Assembly (NCBI GenBank): GCA_003021085.1
Contig: PXRE01000015.1
Span: 81,085 to 145,084 of the forward strand
Direction: 5' to 3'
Source of the DNA: Halobacteriales archaeon QS_1_68_20
GTDB lineage: Archaea > Halobacteriota > Halobacteria > Halobacteriales > PXRE01
Length of the DNA stretch: 64,000 nt
The notes under the pieces were generated by a model. The model did not search any database, was not told the DNA's origin, and was given only the letters and a program-made list of their open reading frames with translations. A program made the translations under genes and the position numbers. Below, in pieces: positions 16,667-25,619 of this stretch. Position 1 is the stretch's first letter; every line of letters begins with the position of its first letter.

Positions 16667-16914
16667 ACTTGAGGCACGTTGTCACTACCCAAAAGGCGTT
16701 TTGTGATAATCCGAGTAACAGTGGCGTCCCATGTGGATGGGTTAGTCGGTCCCCTCGTCGTCTGGAACGAGGTCGTCTACCCCGCGGGCGTGAGGTTGCG
16801 TCGAGAGGAATGCTCGAATCCGTCCGTCGTCGTCCGTTATCGCTGGCCCCTTCCCGACCCAGGGTACCGTCGCCGTCGAAGTAAAACGGGGGTTTCACCC
16901 ACACCGTACAGCAA

Positions 16915-17247
16915 CTACAACCACTCTTCCGGTAGTTCGTCTCGACTCTCGTATAACATCGTCAACAGGGGTTCGATCTCGCCGAACTGTGGCCCCTGGC
17001 TCACGTAGTCGGTGTTCTGGTTCCACCGGATGAACCCCTTCCCCTCCAGTTTCGGCAGGTGAGTGTGACGCATGTCGACCAGCGATTCGGGCGAATCGGC
17101 GGTGTCGACGAACTCGGAGGCGTCGATCGGTTCCTTCCCGAACGGCGTCCCGTCGAGCAACGTGATGAGGAGGCGCCGCCGTGCCAGATTAGCGACAGCT
17201 TCCAGCTGTACGTCGGGCCGAGGCCGTGCATCGATGGACGAGTTCAC
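16915..17247 (-). CDS. DUF7344 winged-helix protein
   Basis: A 110-residue member of the DUF7344 family: LEAVANLARRRLLITLLDG forms the first helices, then VDMRHTHLPKLEGKGFIRWN the recognition helix, then LLTMLYESRDELPEEWL. It is probably a DNA-binding regulator. The start is GTG at 17247; a TATA-like GGGTTTATTC lies about 25 nt upstream, supporting a leaderless transcript. The 270 bp to the next gene show no other feature. Confidence 0.8.
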   Translation of the reverse strand: MNSSIDARPRPDVQLEAVANLARRRLLITLLDGTPFGKEPIDASEFVDTADSPESLVDMRHTHLPKLEGKGFIRWNQNTDYVSQGPQFGEIEPLLTMLYESRDELPEEWL

Positions 17248-17520
17248 GGCCTGGATCTATGCTTCCGACGTGAATAAACCCGTAGAGTTTTGAGGATGTG
17301 GGGTTGTTTTGAGGAATTGAGTGAAATGCTGGTCTCGGCGTGTACTCGGACGGGAGTCGACGGCCCCCGGAATCTTCAACGTTCGCAAAACCGCCCGTGG
17401 GACGGCCGATTTCGCAACGTCGGGGACGTTCGAGACGAACGCCGCCAGGCGGCCGACCCGTCGTCGAACGCCGAAGCAGTTTGGTGATCACCTTTCGCCT
17501 GCTGGTAGCCTCTGGATGGT

Positions 17521-17916
17521 ATGAACCAGAAGGGAGTCGGCCGAAGCGACGACCCCCGTGACCGCCACACCGAGGCAATCGACGGCACCGACCGGATCGA
17601 CCCCACGGACGCGTTCGAGGCGCTGAGCGAGCGCGAACGACAGTACGCCGTCCACTACCTCGCCGAGAACGACGTCGCCACCCTGGGCGAACTCGCCGAA
17701 CCGATCGCCACCCTGGGCGAACTCGCCGAACCGATCGCCGGCCGGGACGACGTGCCGGGCGACGCCGAGGGCATCGCGACCGCGCTCCACCACGGCCACC
17801 TGCCGAAACTGGACGCGGTCGGCCTGGTCGACTACGACCCGGGTTCCCGGACGGTGACGTGCCAGCCCGAACTGACGTCGGTGACGCCGTACCTCCCCGA
17901 GAGCGCGGTTCGCTGA
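17521..17916 (+). CDS. DUF7344 winged-helix protein with duplicated decapeptide
   Basis: A 131-residue DUF7344 member: FEALSERERQYAVHYLAEND, then IATALHHGHLPKLDAVGLVD and a DYDPGSRTVTCQPE wing. The sequence TLGELAEPIA is present twice in a row because of a 30-bp tandem duplication between the first helix and the recognition helix. The added turn could shift the winged-helix packing; whether it still binds DNA is open. Confidence 0.8.
   Translation: MNQKGVGRSDDPRDRHTEAIDGTDRIDPTDAFEALSERERQYAVHYLAENDVATLGELAEPIATLGELAEPIAGRDDVPGDAEGIATALHHGHLPKLDAVGLVDYDPGSRTVTCQPELTSVTPYLPESAVR
17681..17740 (+). repeat. 30-bp in-frame tandem duplication
   Basis: Units 17681-17710 and 17711-17740 are identical except for the last base. 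They duplicate ten residues of the DUF7344 protein. Confidence 0.95.
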
Positions 17917-18100
17917 CCTGCCGGCCACTGACGACGAGCGAATCCGCCTGCTTCCGGACGGTCGCCAATCGACGTGTGTTCCGGTAGCCGTCGTCGCCTC
18001 CGGCGTGACCGGTGGCGCGAAGCGGCCCGGGGCCACGCCGTGGACGGCACCGCCGCTGGTCGGCGGATAAACCGAGAAATGCGCCCGGAAACCCGCGGAG

Positions 18101-18295
18101 TTAGACCCGCTGGAGGTTCGTCGCGCGCGGACCCTTCGGGCTCGACTCGATGTCGAACTCGACGTCCTGTCCTTCTTCGAGATCCGGTCCGCCGACGTCC
18201 TCCATGTGGAAGAAGATGTCGTCGTCCGCCTCGTCCGTTTCGATGAAACCGTAGCCCTTCCGATCGTGGAAGAACTCGACCGTACCGTTTGCCAT
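18101..18295 (-). CDS. cspA: Cold-shock domain protein
   Basis: A 64-residue CspA-type protein, a single OB fold that binds single-stranded RNA or DNA and melts RNA structure. RNP1 is KGYGFIET and RNP2 is DDIFFHMED, both intact. Length and the end GPRATNLQRV fit the family. It is a single gene with its promoter in the 150 bp shared with the truncated Hsp20 remnant to its right. Confidence 0.95.
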   Translation of the reverse strand: MANGTVEFFHDRKGYGFIETDEADDDIFFHMEDVGGPDLEEGQDVEFDIESSPKGPRATNLQRV

Positions 18296-18442
18296 TAGCT
18301 GTTAACTCCGAACAGTCATACCGGGCCCACGCGGATAAGGCTACCTATTGCGGCACCCCACTTCCTCCCCGGTCGAGAACGGCCATAGAAACCCGAAAAC
18401 GCCCCGGAAGACCAACCCAGCGGGTTCGTCCTCAGCGTCGAG

Positions 18443-18685
18443 TTGCCGGGCTTCGATCCCGAGGAGATGACGGTCTCCTGGGACGACGCCGTGCTCAACA
18501 TCGCCGCCGAACACGAGGACGAACAGCACGGCCAGCCCAAGACCTACCACCGCCGGTTCCGGTTCCCGAAGTCGGTCGACGACGAGGAGATCACGGCCCG
18601 GTACAACAACGGCATCATCGAGGTCCGACGGCCGGTCGAAGTCGGCGCGACGGTCACCGGCACGGAGATCGAAGTCCAGTCCTGA
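18443..18685 (+). pseudogene. Hsp20/alpha-crystallin domain, 5'-truncated
   Basis: The frame encodes the core of an alpha-crystallin domain: FVLSVELPGFDPEEMTVSWD, then TYHRRFRFPKSVDDEEI, then ARYNNGIIEVRRPV and the end GTEIEVQS. The family's N-terminal 30-50 residues are missing. An in-frame TAG lies about 55 bp upstream of 18443 and only a TTG (18443) is available as a start. Recognisable family sequence begins about 25 bases before that TTG. It is most likely a truncated remnant; a short functional protein from a rare start is possible. Confidence 0.6.
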
Positions 18686-18849
18686 GCCCACGTCGGGTTC
18701 ACCACCCGATCTCTCGACTCGGCGCCGTTTTTTCGTCGGTCGACCTCGACGTTTCGGGGGGACCCGTCGAGAACGCGGTTCCGGTGTCCCTGCTCGAGCG
18801 GTCTGCCGTAGGTACGACTTTTAACAGTCCCCGGGTGATACGTCACCCC

Positions 18850-19395
18850 ATGACAGACGTCGTCATCGTCGGTGGCGGCCCCGCGGGGCTGAGCGCCGCG
18901 CTGTTCACGGCCAAAAACGACCTGGAGACGGTCGTGTTCGACGCGGACGAAACCTGGATGCACAAGGCCCACCTCTACAACTACCTCGGCATCGAGAGCA
19001 TCGACGGGTCCGAGTTCATGGAAGCGGCCCGCGAGCACGTCGAGGCCCACGGCGCGACCATCCGCGAGGAGGTCGTCGAGGCCGTCGGGCGTCACGACGG
19101 CGGTTTCGTCGTCGAGACGGACGCCGACGACTACGACGCCCGGTACCTCGTGTTGGCCACGGGGACCGACCGCGAACTGGCCGAGCAACTGGGCTGTGAG
19201 ACGACCGAGGACGGCACCGTCGCGGTCGGCCTCGACATGGAGACCAGCGTCGAGAACGCCTACGCCACAGGCGGGATGGTCCGGGATCGGACCTGGCAGG
19301 CCGTCATCTCCGCGGGCGACGGCGGTGCCGCCGCCCTGGACGTACTCAGCAAGGAGGCGGGCGAACCGTTCCACGACTTCGACTCGCCCGAGTGA
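18850..19395 (+). CDS. Small FAD-dependent oxidoreductase (thioredoxin reductase-like)
   Basis: A 181-residue flavoprotein. DVVIVGGGPAGLSAALFTAK is the FAD-binding Rossmann motif, YLVLATGTDRE the second flavin strand, and VENAYATGGMVRDRTWQAVISAGDGGAAA the C-terminal FAD signature. The NADPH domain and the CxxC of true thioredoxin reductase are absent, so it is a single-domain relative common in haloarchaea. Its redox partner is unknown. Confidence 0.85.
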   Translation: MTDVVIVGGGPAGLSAALFTAKNDLETVVFDADETWMHKAHLYNYLGIESIDGSEFMEAAREHVEAHGATIREEVVEAVGRHDGGFVVETDADDYDARYLVLATGTDRELAEQLGCETTEDGTVAVGLDMETSVENAYATGGMVRDRTWQAVISAGDGGAAALDVLSKEAGEPFHDFDSPE

Positions 19396-19449
19396 CCGGT
19401 CGACGGGCGGTCGGTCCGGGGCGGCCGGTCGCGCCGACGAGCGATCCCG

Positions 19450-19773
19450 CTACCGGTCGCGGGGGCGGTCGACCCCGTTCGGGACCGCTCGATCACTCGT
19501 CGAGAGGTCGACGTCCTCGCCGTCGAAGCTGAGGACCACCTCGTCGACCGTGCGGCGGTAGACCGACGAGCGGCGACCGCGGTCCGAGAGCTGTCTGCCC
19601 ACCTCCTCCAGCAGGCCGGCCTCGACGAGCGCCTCGATGCGCCGGTAGCAGGTGGCGATGGGGATGTCGAGGTGGTCGCTGACTTCGCGGGCCGACCGGG
19701 GTTCGTGCGTCGCCCGGAGGAGCTCCAGACTGTACTTCTCGCCCAAGACGGCCAGCAGGTCCTCGTCGTCCAT
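19450..19773 (-). CDS. Winged-helix transcription regulator
   Basis: A 107-residue protein. LLAVLGEKYSLELLRATHEP, then SAREVSDHLDIPIATCYRRI, then EALVEAGLLEEVG is an ArsR-like helix-turn-helix, followed by a wing (SDRGRRSSVYRRTVDEVVLSF). It lies two bases after the cheW stop on the same strand, so it is co-transcribed with cheW and might tune chemotaxis gene expression. This is inference. The start at 19773 is chosen because upstream sequence belongs to cheW. Confidence 0.8.
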   Translation of the reverse strand: MDDEDLLAVLGEKYSLELLRATHEPRSAREVSDHLDIPIATCYRRIEALVEAGLLEEVGRQLSDRGRRSSVYRRTVDEVVLSFDGEDVDLSTSDRAVPNGVDRPRDR

Positions 19774-19775
19774 CC

Positions 19776-20186
19776 CTAGAAGACTTCGGTCGGGTCGACC
19801 CAGATGACCATCCTGTCGTCGGGCCGTAACGCGCCGTGGACCCCCACTCCGTCGACGTCCTCGTCGACGTCCTCGCGCGAGACGGTCAGGACGTCGTGGA
19901 CGCTGTCGACCAGCCACCCCGTCGTCTTCTCGTCGTCGCCGATGTCGGGAACCATGACGACGATCCGCTCGCCCGCGGGATCGCCGTCGACGCCGAAGAC
20001 CGTCTTCGGGTCACGGACCTGCAGGCTCTCCCCGCGGAGGTCCATCACGCCGACGACGTAGTCGGGGGCGTTCGGGACGGAGGTCAGTTCCTCCCGGCCG
20101 ACGATCTCGGACACGTAGCTGATGTCGACGCAGTACCGCTCGCCGTCGAGGCCGAACTCCAGGACGTCGGTGGAATCGGTCGCCAT
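19776..20186 (-). CDS. cheW: Chemotaxis coupling protein CheW
   Basis: A 136-residue CheW, which links membrane transducers to the kinase CheA. VLEFGLDGERYCVDISYVSE, then LTSVPNAPDYVVGVMDLRGE and RIVVMVPD follow the family pattern. A TATA-like sequence (GGTTTATG on the minus strand near 20220) lies about 30 nt upstream of ATG 20186. It is divergent from the second cheW and transcribed away from the main che operon. Confidence 0.92.
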   Translation of the reverse strand: MATDSTDVLEFGLDGERYCVDISYVSEIVGREELTSVPNAPDYVVGVMDLRGESLQVRDPKTVFGVDGDPAGERIVVMVPDIGDDEKTTGWLVDSVHDVLTVSREDVDEDVDGVGVHGALRPDDRMVIWVDPTEVF

Positions 20187-20350
20187 ACCTTCGCTCTCCC
20201 TGGGGTTCTCACCGAGAAACATAAACCTTGGTGGCCCTGGCTCGTCGGGACCATTCTCCTTGCGCGCGTACTTTGCGGTCGGTAGCTCCGACCTCAGTTT
20301 GGACGGGGACATATGGAAGCTAGCGCGCGCTCTCTGTCGACGGAATCTTA

Positions 20351-20486
20351 GACGGCAACAGTCAGAAAGCCCCCGCGGGCTCGACTCGCGCGGCTCGCTG
20401 TGGTCCTCCCTCCGTTGCGGTGCTTACCGCGCGAGAGCGAAGCTCTCGCCAACCCCGGGACCCAAGCGCTCCGGGGACTTTCTGCG
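20351..20486. repeat. Haloarchaeal intergenic dyad repeat, copy 1
   Basis: The first 58 bases (20351-20408) closely match 44375-44432. Inside are AGAAAGCCCCC at 20364-20374 and near-complementary GGGGACTTTCT at 20473-20483. Between them is a perfect hairpin GCGAGAGC-GAA-GCTCTCGC at 20431-20449. A further GGGGCTTTCGA arm is at 20534-20544. It sits in the gap between the divergent cheW genes, and no protein is supported. It could be a structured RNA, a protein-binding site or a mobile miniature element. Confidence 0.7.
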
Positions 20487-20653
20487 TGTTGTCGACCGAA
20501 AAACTGCCGCGTAAGCGCGACCGAAGCGGTCCAGGGGCTTTCGACGTAGTGGTGGAGGTTCTAGACCGGAGAGAACGACTGGTCCGAACCTGCCAATCCG
20601 GACAGACGTTCCGGTCGTCAACGTTTTAGTGTTCGCGCTGGCAGGTGTCCCTA

Positions 20654-21172
20654 ATGGCCGCCGAAGCAACAGAAGGGACGGAGCGTCAGGAGCCGACCGT
20701 CCGGGTGGTGGAGTTCACGCTGGGCGGCGAGCGGTTCGCCGTCCACGTCACCGACGTGGACAACATCGAGGACCCGGAAGGAGTCACCCGGATCCCCCGC
20801 ACCGGCGAAGCCATCGAAGGGGTGATGGACCTCCGCGGAGAGATCACCGCGATCATCGACCCCCGGGTCCACCTCGACGTCGACGCGGAACCGACCACCG
20901 AGGAACAGCAGGTCCTGGTGCTGGACCAGTCGAAGGACAAGCAGAAACTCGGCTTCAGGGTCGACCGCATCCACGGCGTCGAGAACTACCCCGAGAGCGC
21001 CGTCGAGGACACCGAGGACTTCCCGGAACTGGACTCCACGGGCGTGCAACGTCAGGCCATCCGGGCCATCATCCGCGGCCCCTCAGAGGAGTCTGACTTC
21101 GAACCGATCGGACTCGTTGACGCCGACGAGATCGTCCGCCTGTCCCGGCAGGGCCGCGGCGCCGGCCGCTGA
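20654..21172 (+). CDS. cheW: Chemotaxis coupling protein CheW (second)
   Basis: A 172-residue CheW-domain protein: VVEFTLGGERFAVHVTDVDN, then VTRIPRTGEAIEGVMDLRGE, then ITAIIDPRVHL and VLDQSKDKQKLGFRVDRIHG. It is about 35 residues longer than the first CheW and has an acidic C-terminal region. ATG 20654 is preferred over an ATG three codons upstream. A TATA-like CGTTTTAGTG lies about 27 nt before it. It probably forms signalling arrays with CheA and transducers; two CheWs suggest different transducer classes are served. Confidence 0.9.
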   Translation: MAAEATEGTERQEPTVRVVEFTLGGERFAVHVTDVDNIEDPEGVTRIPRTGEAIEGVMDLRGEITAIIDPRVHLDVDAEPTTEEQQVLVLDQSKDKQKLGFRVDRIHGVENYPESAVEDTEDFPELDSTGVQRQAIRAIIRGPSEESDFEPIGLVDADEIVRLSRQGRGAGR

Positions 21173-21300
21173 GGACCCGAACTGCCCAACTCGTCCGCTC
21201 CGTTCCGCGGACTGGCCGATTCTTCGCCGTCTCGTCGATTCCAGAGAGCGACGACCGTCACCACCCGACGGTCCGGTCGCAACCGGCCGGTAGGGGAAAA

Positions 21301-21337
21301 ATTATCGATTCTGATAATCTGGCGATAGCATTTATAA
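21301..21337 (+). promoter_or_regulatory. che operon promoter with upstream dyad
   Basis: A TATA box ATTTATAA at 21330-21337 lies about 32 nt before the cheY ATG. Immediately upstream is a perfect inverted repeat ATTATC-GATTCT-GATAAT at 21301-21318, next to the expected BRE. Its position suits an activator or repressor site controlling the seven-gene che operon. Confidence 0.65.
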
Positions 21338-21368
21338 CCTCCCTGACCGAATGGCATGTAGGTGTACC

Positions 21369-21731
21369 ATGTCGCAAGGGGTCCTCATCGTCGACGACTC
21401 TCATTTTATGCGGAACCTGCTCACCCAGATACTCGAGGGCGAGTTCGACATCGTGGGTGAGGCATCGAACGGCGCCGAGGCCGTGAAGATGTACAAGGAA
21501 CAGGAACCGGACATCGTCATGATGGACGTCGTCATGCCCAAATGCAACGGCATCAAGGCGACGGCAGCCATCAAGAAACTCGACCCGAACGCGCGGGTCA
21601 TCATGTGTACCAGCGTCGGCCAGCGCGAGAAGATGAAGCTCGCGGTCAAGGCCGGCGCCGACGGCTACGTTACGAAGCCGTTCGAGGAAGAGTCCGTGAT
21701 GAAGGCGCTCAGAGATGTCGTCCCGGCATGA
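21369..21731 (+). CDS. cheY: Response regulator CheY
   Basis: A 120-residue single receiver domain that carries the phosphoryl signal from CheA to the archaellum switch (via CheF in haloarchaea). The acidic pair is D9-D10, the phospho-acceptor is D53 in MMDVVMP, with the T/S of MCTSVG and lysine in VTKPFEEES. It is the first gene of the operon, and its TGA overlaps the cheB ATG. Confidence 0.95.
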   Translation: MSQGVLIVDDSHFMRNLLTQILEGEFDIVGEASNGAEAVKMYKEQEPDIVMMDVVMPKCNGIKATAAIKKLDPNARVIMCTSVGQREKMKLAVKAGADGYVTKPFEEESVMKALRDVVPA

Positions 21732-22903
21732 CGCGCGCCCTCGTCGTCGACGACTCGCAGTTCATGCGGACTGTCGTCGGGAACGCCCTGGAGGACCAGG
21801 GATTCGAGGTCGTCGAGGCGAGTAACGGCAAACAGGCGGTCGAATCGGCCGAAAAAGAGGAGTTCGACGTGATCACGATGGACGTAGCCATGCCGAAGAT
21901 GGGCGGGATCGAGGCGACCGAGCGCATCATGGAGCGGTCACCGACGCCGATCCTAATGGTCTCCGCGCACACCGAGGTGGGCGCCGACGCGACGCTGGAC
22001 GCCCTGGAACGTGGCGCGGTCGACTTCCTGGCGAAGCCGGGGGGTGAGGCCTCCATCGAGGCCGGTACGATCAAGGACGACCTCGTCGAGAAGGTCGAGG
22101 CGGTCACTTCGGCCGACCTGGACGCTCTGGAACCGGTGCCGACGGTCAACCAGGCCGAGGTCGACGCCGCCGAGAGCGGCGACGGCGAGACGATGTCCGT
22201 CTCCGCCAGCGCCGCCGAACCCGAGACCGACGCGACCGTCGATCCGCACACGCCGTCGGTCGGCGAGATCTCCAGCGTCATCGAGGAGAAGATCGCCCGG
22301 GAGTACGTCGAGAACCCGACCATCGTCGTCGGGGCCTCGACCGGCGGGCCGAAACTCGTCAGCGCGATCCTGCGCGACCTCCCTCGTGCGCTCGACGCGC
22401 GCGTGCTGGTGATCCAGCACATGCCCAAGAGCTTCACCGGCCGGTTCGCGGAACGGCTCGACGCCGTCTCCGCGTACTCGGTCGCGGAAGCCGAGGACGG
22501 CGAGCGCATCGGCGGCGGGGAGGTCCGCATCGCCAGGGGCGACTCCCACCTGGAGGTGCCCAGTTACTCCAGCGGCCGCGTTCGACTGCAACTGGTCGAC
22601 GACGAACCCGTCCACGGCGTCAAGCCGTCCATCGACGTGGCGATGCAGTCGGTCGCCGAGACCATCGACGATCCGGTCGTCGGGGTCGCGCTGACCGGCA
22701 TGGGCGAGGACGGGGCCGCCGGCATCCGCGCGATCAAGGAGGCCGGCGGCCACACGGTCGTCCAGGACGAGGAGACCAGCCCCGTCTTCGGCATCCCGAA
22801 ACAGGCGATCGAGACGGGCTGCGTCGACGAGGTGCTGCCGGCGGAACGACTCGTCGACGGACTCCTCTCTATCCTCTCCCGGGAGGGTGATGACGATGGA
22901 TGA
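21728..22903 (+). CDS. cheB: Chemotaxis methylesterase/deamidase CheB
   Basis: A 391-residue protein. The receiver domain (residues 1-120, D52 in TMDVAMP) is joined by an acidic linker to a methylesterase domain whose triad is visible in GASTGGP (Ser), QHMPKSFTGRF (His) and GMGEDG (Asp). It removes methyl groups from transducer glutamates and can deamidate glutamines. It overlaps cheY by four bases and cheA by about eight. Confidence 0.95.
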   Translation: MTRALVVDDSQFMRTVVGNALEDQGFEVVEASNGKQAVESAEKEEFDVITMDVAMPKMGGIEATERIMERSPTPILMVSAHTEVGADATLDALERGAVDFLAKPGGEASIEAGTIKDDLVEKVEAVTSADLDALEPVPTVNQAEVDAAESGDGETMSVSASAAEPETDATVDPHTPSVGEISSVIEEKIAREYVENPTIVVGASTGGPKLVSAILRDLPRALDARVLVIQHMPKSFTGRFAERLDAVSAYSVAEAEDGERIGGGEVRIARGDSHLEVPSYSSGRVRLQLVDDEPVHGVKPSIDVAMQSVAETIDDPVVGVALTGMGEDGAAGIRAIKEAGGHTVVQDEETSPVFGIPKQAIETGCVDEVLPAERLVDGLLSILSREGDDDG

Positions 22904-25619
22904 TTACCTGCGCGACTTCGTTCAAGAGACGGAAGACTCTATCACTGACCTGAACAACGCGCTGCTCGACCTCGAAAACGATCCCGGCGACGAGGCGGCG
23001 ATGGACCGCATCTTCCGCACGGCCCACACCATCAAGGGCAACTGCGGGGCGATGGGGTTCACGAAGGCCGCCGACCTCGCCCACGCCATCGAGGACCTGC
23101 TCGACGAGATGCGGGCCGGCCGCATCGCGGTCACGCCGGAGACGATGGACGAAGTGTTCGACGGCGTCGACACCCTCGAGGCGATGGTCGAAGAGGTCCG
23201 CGAGCACGAAGAACCGAGCACGGACCCCAGCGAGGTGATCGACCGCCTGCGCGGGGTCATCGACGAAGCGCCGGGGCCGGACGTCCGGATCGAGGAACCC
23301 GACGAGACCCAGATCGAGACGGCCCTCGAACAGGTCGACGGCCCGGCCGAACCCGAGCAACTCGTCTACCACGTCCGACTGGCGGTGACCGAGCAGGACG
23401 TCGACGAGGGCATGCTGGTGCTGGAGGCGCTGGCGGACGCGTTCGACGTCCTCACGACGAACCCGCCCCAGAACGTCATCCGCAACGAGGATTACGGCGG
23501 CTCCTTCGACGCCGTCATCTCCAGCGCCATCGGGTCGAGCGACATCCGGGCCGCCCTGGAGGCGGTCGACCAGGTGGACGACGTCATCGTCACCGACGTC
23601 AGCGACCGCGTCGACGAGGTCAGCGACGACGTCGAACCCATCGAGGTCGAGGACATGGAGGTCGAGGAGTTGCTGGAGTCGGTCTCGGAGTTCGACGACA
23701 TCGACGCCATGGCCGACGAGATCGCCGAGGAGGAGGCCATGGACGAACTCGGCGACGCCGGGACCTTCGAGGAACTGGAGGTCGACGACGACGACGACAT
23801 CGAGATCGCCGGCCTGCTGGAGGACGAGGAACTCGCCGACGACAGCGAGATCGAGGAGTCCGACCTCGGCGAGATGGAGGACCTCGAACCGGACCAGCCC
23901 CAGGACGCCAACGAGGTGTTCCAGGAGCTCCAGGCCGAGGTCGAGGAGGTCGACTACGAGGAACTGGAGCCCGAACTCGAGGCCCTGGAGTTCGACGAGT
24001 ACGCCGACGAGGAGGAGCTGTCCTTCGACGAGCTGATGGCCGAGGCCGACGAGGAGCCGGGCCCGGAGGACGAGGACCTCGCGGCGTTCGACTCCGAGTT
24101 CGACGAGGACGAGGGCGTCGAGGAGTTCGACGAACTGTTCGACGAGGAGGGCGGCGAAGTCGCCGACGACGAACTGGACGAGGTGCTCGCCGAGGCGGAG
24201 GAGACCACCTCCGGCGGCGACGAGGTCTCGTTCGACGAACTCGTCGAAGCGGTCGACGAACCCGCCGAGACCGGCGACGCCGCGGAGGCCTCCGCGGAGG
24301 ACGTCCTCTCGGACGTCGACGACGCGTTCGGTTCCGACGCCGAGACCGACCTCGACGCCGAACCCGGGGTCGAGGCCGGCGCCGAACCGGCCGAACCCGA
24401 ACCGGATCCGAGCGAACCGGAACCGGCGGAGACCGACGAGGAACCCACCGAGGACGCCGACGACGTCAGCGGCCGCGACCTGGCGGAGATCGAGTCGATC
24501 CGCGTCGACGTCTCGCAGGTCGACTCCCTGCTGAACCAGGTCGAGCAGCTGGTCACCAACCGCCTGCGACTCCGCCGGGCGATCCAGGAGGGTGACCTCG
24601 ACCAGGCGATTGACGAGCTGGACGAGCTGGAGACGCTGACGATGCGGATGCAGGACACGGTGATGGACGTCCGCCTGGTCCCGCTCTCGCAGGTCGTCGG
24701 CAACCTCCCGCGCGTGGTCCGGGACCTGGCCCGCGACCAGGGCAAGGAGGTCGACTTCGCCGTGGAGGGCGGCGACGTCGAACTCGACCGGCGCATCCTC
24801 TCGGAACTGGGCGACCCGCTGTTGCACCTCGTCCGCAACGCGGTCGACCACGGCATCGAGTCGCCCGAGGCGCGGGAGGCCGCCGGCAAGGACCCCGAGG
24901 GCGAACTCCGCATCCGTGCCCGGCGGACCCGCGACCGGGTCACCATCGAGGTGAGCGACGACGGCCGCGGACTGGACACCGAGGCCATCGCCGAGCAGGC
25001 CATCGAGGAGGACCTGATCACCCGCGAGGAGATCGACGAGATGGAGGACGACCAGATCCGGGAGCTCATCTTCGAGCCCGGGTTCTCGACGGCGGCGGAG
25101 GTCACCGGCGTCTCCGGCCGTGGCGTCGGGATGGACGTGGTCCGCGAGACCGTCCAGAGCCTCGACGGTGCGGTCGCCGTCAGCAGTACGCCCGGCAAGG
25201 GGACGACGATCACCCTCCGGGTGCCGGTGTCGGTGGCCATCGTCCGGGTGCTGTTCGTCGAGTCCGGCGGCGAGGAGTACGGGATCCCGGTCAAGAACGT
25301 CGACGAGATCAGCCAGGCGGCCGCCGTCGAGTCCGTCGACGGCGAGGAGGTACTGACACACGGCGACTCGGTGTACCCGATCGTCGATCTCACGGAAGCG
25401 CTCGAGACCCCCGGCCCCTCGGCCAACGGCGACGGGATGCTCGTCCGGGTCAACGACGAGGTCCGGCAGGTGGCGCTCCACTGCGACCGCGTGTTGCGCC
25501 AGGAGGAGGTGGTCGTCAAGCCCTTCGAGGGCCTGCTGTCGGGCATCCCGGGACTGTCCGGGGCCGCGGTGCTGGGTGAAGGAGATGTCGTGACAATCCT
25601 CGACGTGGAGACACTATGA
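22896..25619 (+). CDS. cheA: Chemotaxis histidine kinase CheA with an expanded acidic linker
   Basis: A 907-residue kinase. P1 has the phospho-histidine at residue 44 (TAHTIKGNCG). A P2-like region follows (about 130-225). Next comes a roughly 300-residue, almost purely Asp/Glu linker (about 225-525). Then come P3 dimerisation, the P4 ATPase (VRNAVDHGIE, SDDGRGLD, GRGVGMDVV) and the P5 CheW-like domain (FVESGGEEYGIPV). Most CheA proteins are 650-700 residues, so the linker is unusually long. ATG 22896 is chosen because GGAGG at 22882-22886 lies about nine bases upstream; GTG 22887 and ATG 22890 are alternatives. The gene overlaps both neighbours. Confidence 0.95.
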   Translation: MDDYLRDFVQETEDSITDLNNALLDLENDPGDEAAMDRIFRTAHTIKGNCGAMGFTKAADLAHAIEDLLDEMRAGRIAVTPETMDEVFDGVDTLEAMVEEVREHEEPSTDPSEVIDRLRGVIDEAPGPDVRIEEPDETQIETALEQVDGPAEPEQLVYHVRLAVTEQDVDEGMLVLEALADAFDVLTTNPPQNVIRNEDYGGSFDAVISSAIGSSDIRAALEAVDQVDDVIVTDVSDRVDEVSDDVEPIEVEDMEVEELLESVSEFDDIDAMADEIAEEEAMDELGDAGTFEELEVDDDDDIEIAGLLEDEELADDSEIEESDLGEMEDLEPDQPQDANEVFQELQAEVEEVDYEELEPELEALEFDEYADEEELSFDELMAEADEEPGPEDEDLAAFDSEFDEDEGVEEFDELFDEEGGEVADDELDEVLAEAEETTSGGDEVSFDELVEAVDEPAETGDAAEASAEDVLSDVDDAFGSDAETDLDAEPGVEAGAEPAEPEPDPSEPEPAETDEEPTEDADDVSGRDLAEIESIRVDVSQVDSLLNQVEQLVTNRLRLRRAIQEGDLDQAIDELDELETLTMRMQDTVMDVRLVPLSQVVGNLPRVVRDLARDQGKEVDFAVEGGDVELDRRILSELGDPLLHLVRNAVDHGIESPEAREAAGKDPEGELRIRARRTRDRVTIEVSDDGRGLDTEAIAEQAIEEDLITREEIDEMEDDQIRELIFEPGFSTAAEVTGVSGRGVGMDVVRETVQSLDGAVAVSSTPGKGTTITLRVPVSVAIVRVLFVESGGEEYGIPVKNVDEISQAAAVESVDGEEVLTHGDSVYPIVDLTEALETPGPSANGDGMLVRVNDEVRQVALHCDRVLRQEEVVVKPFEGLLSGIPGLSGAAVLGEGDVVTILDVETL

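Noticed and set aside
22869..25481. 870-codon open frame antisense to cheA
   Set aside because: It is caused by the Asp/Glu-rich codons of cheA read backwards. It has no start signal or recognisable domain.
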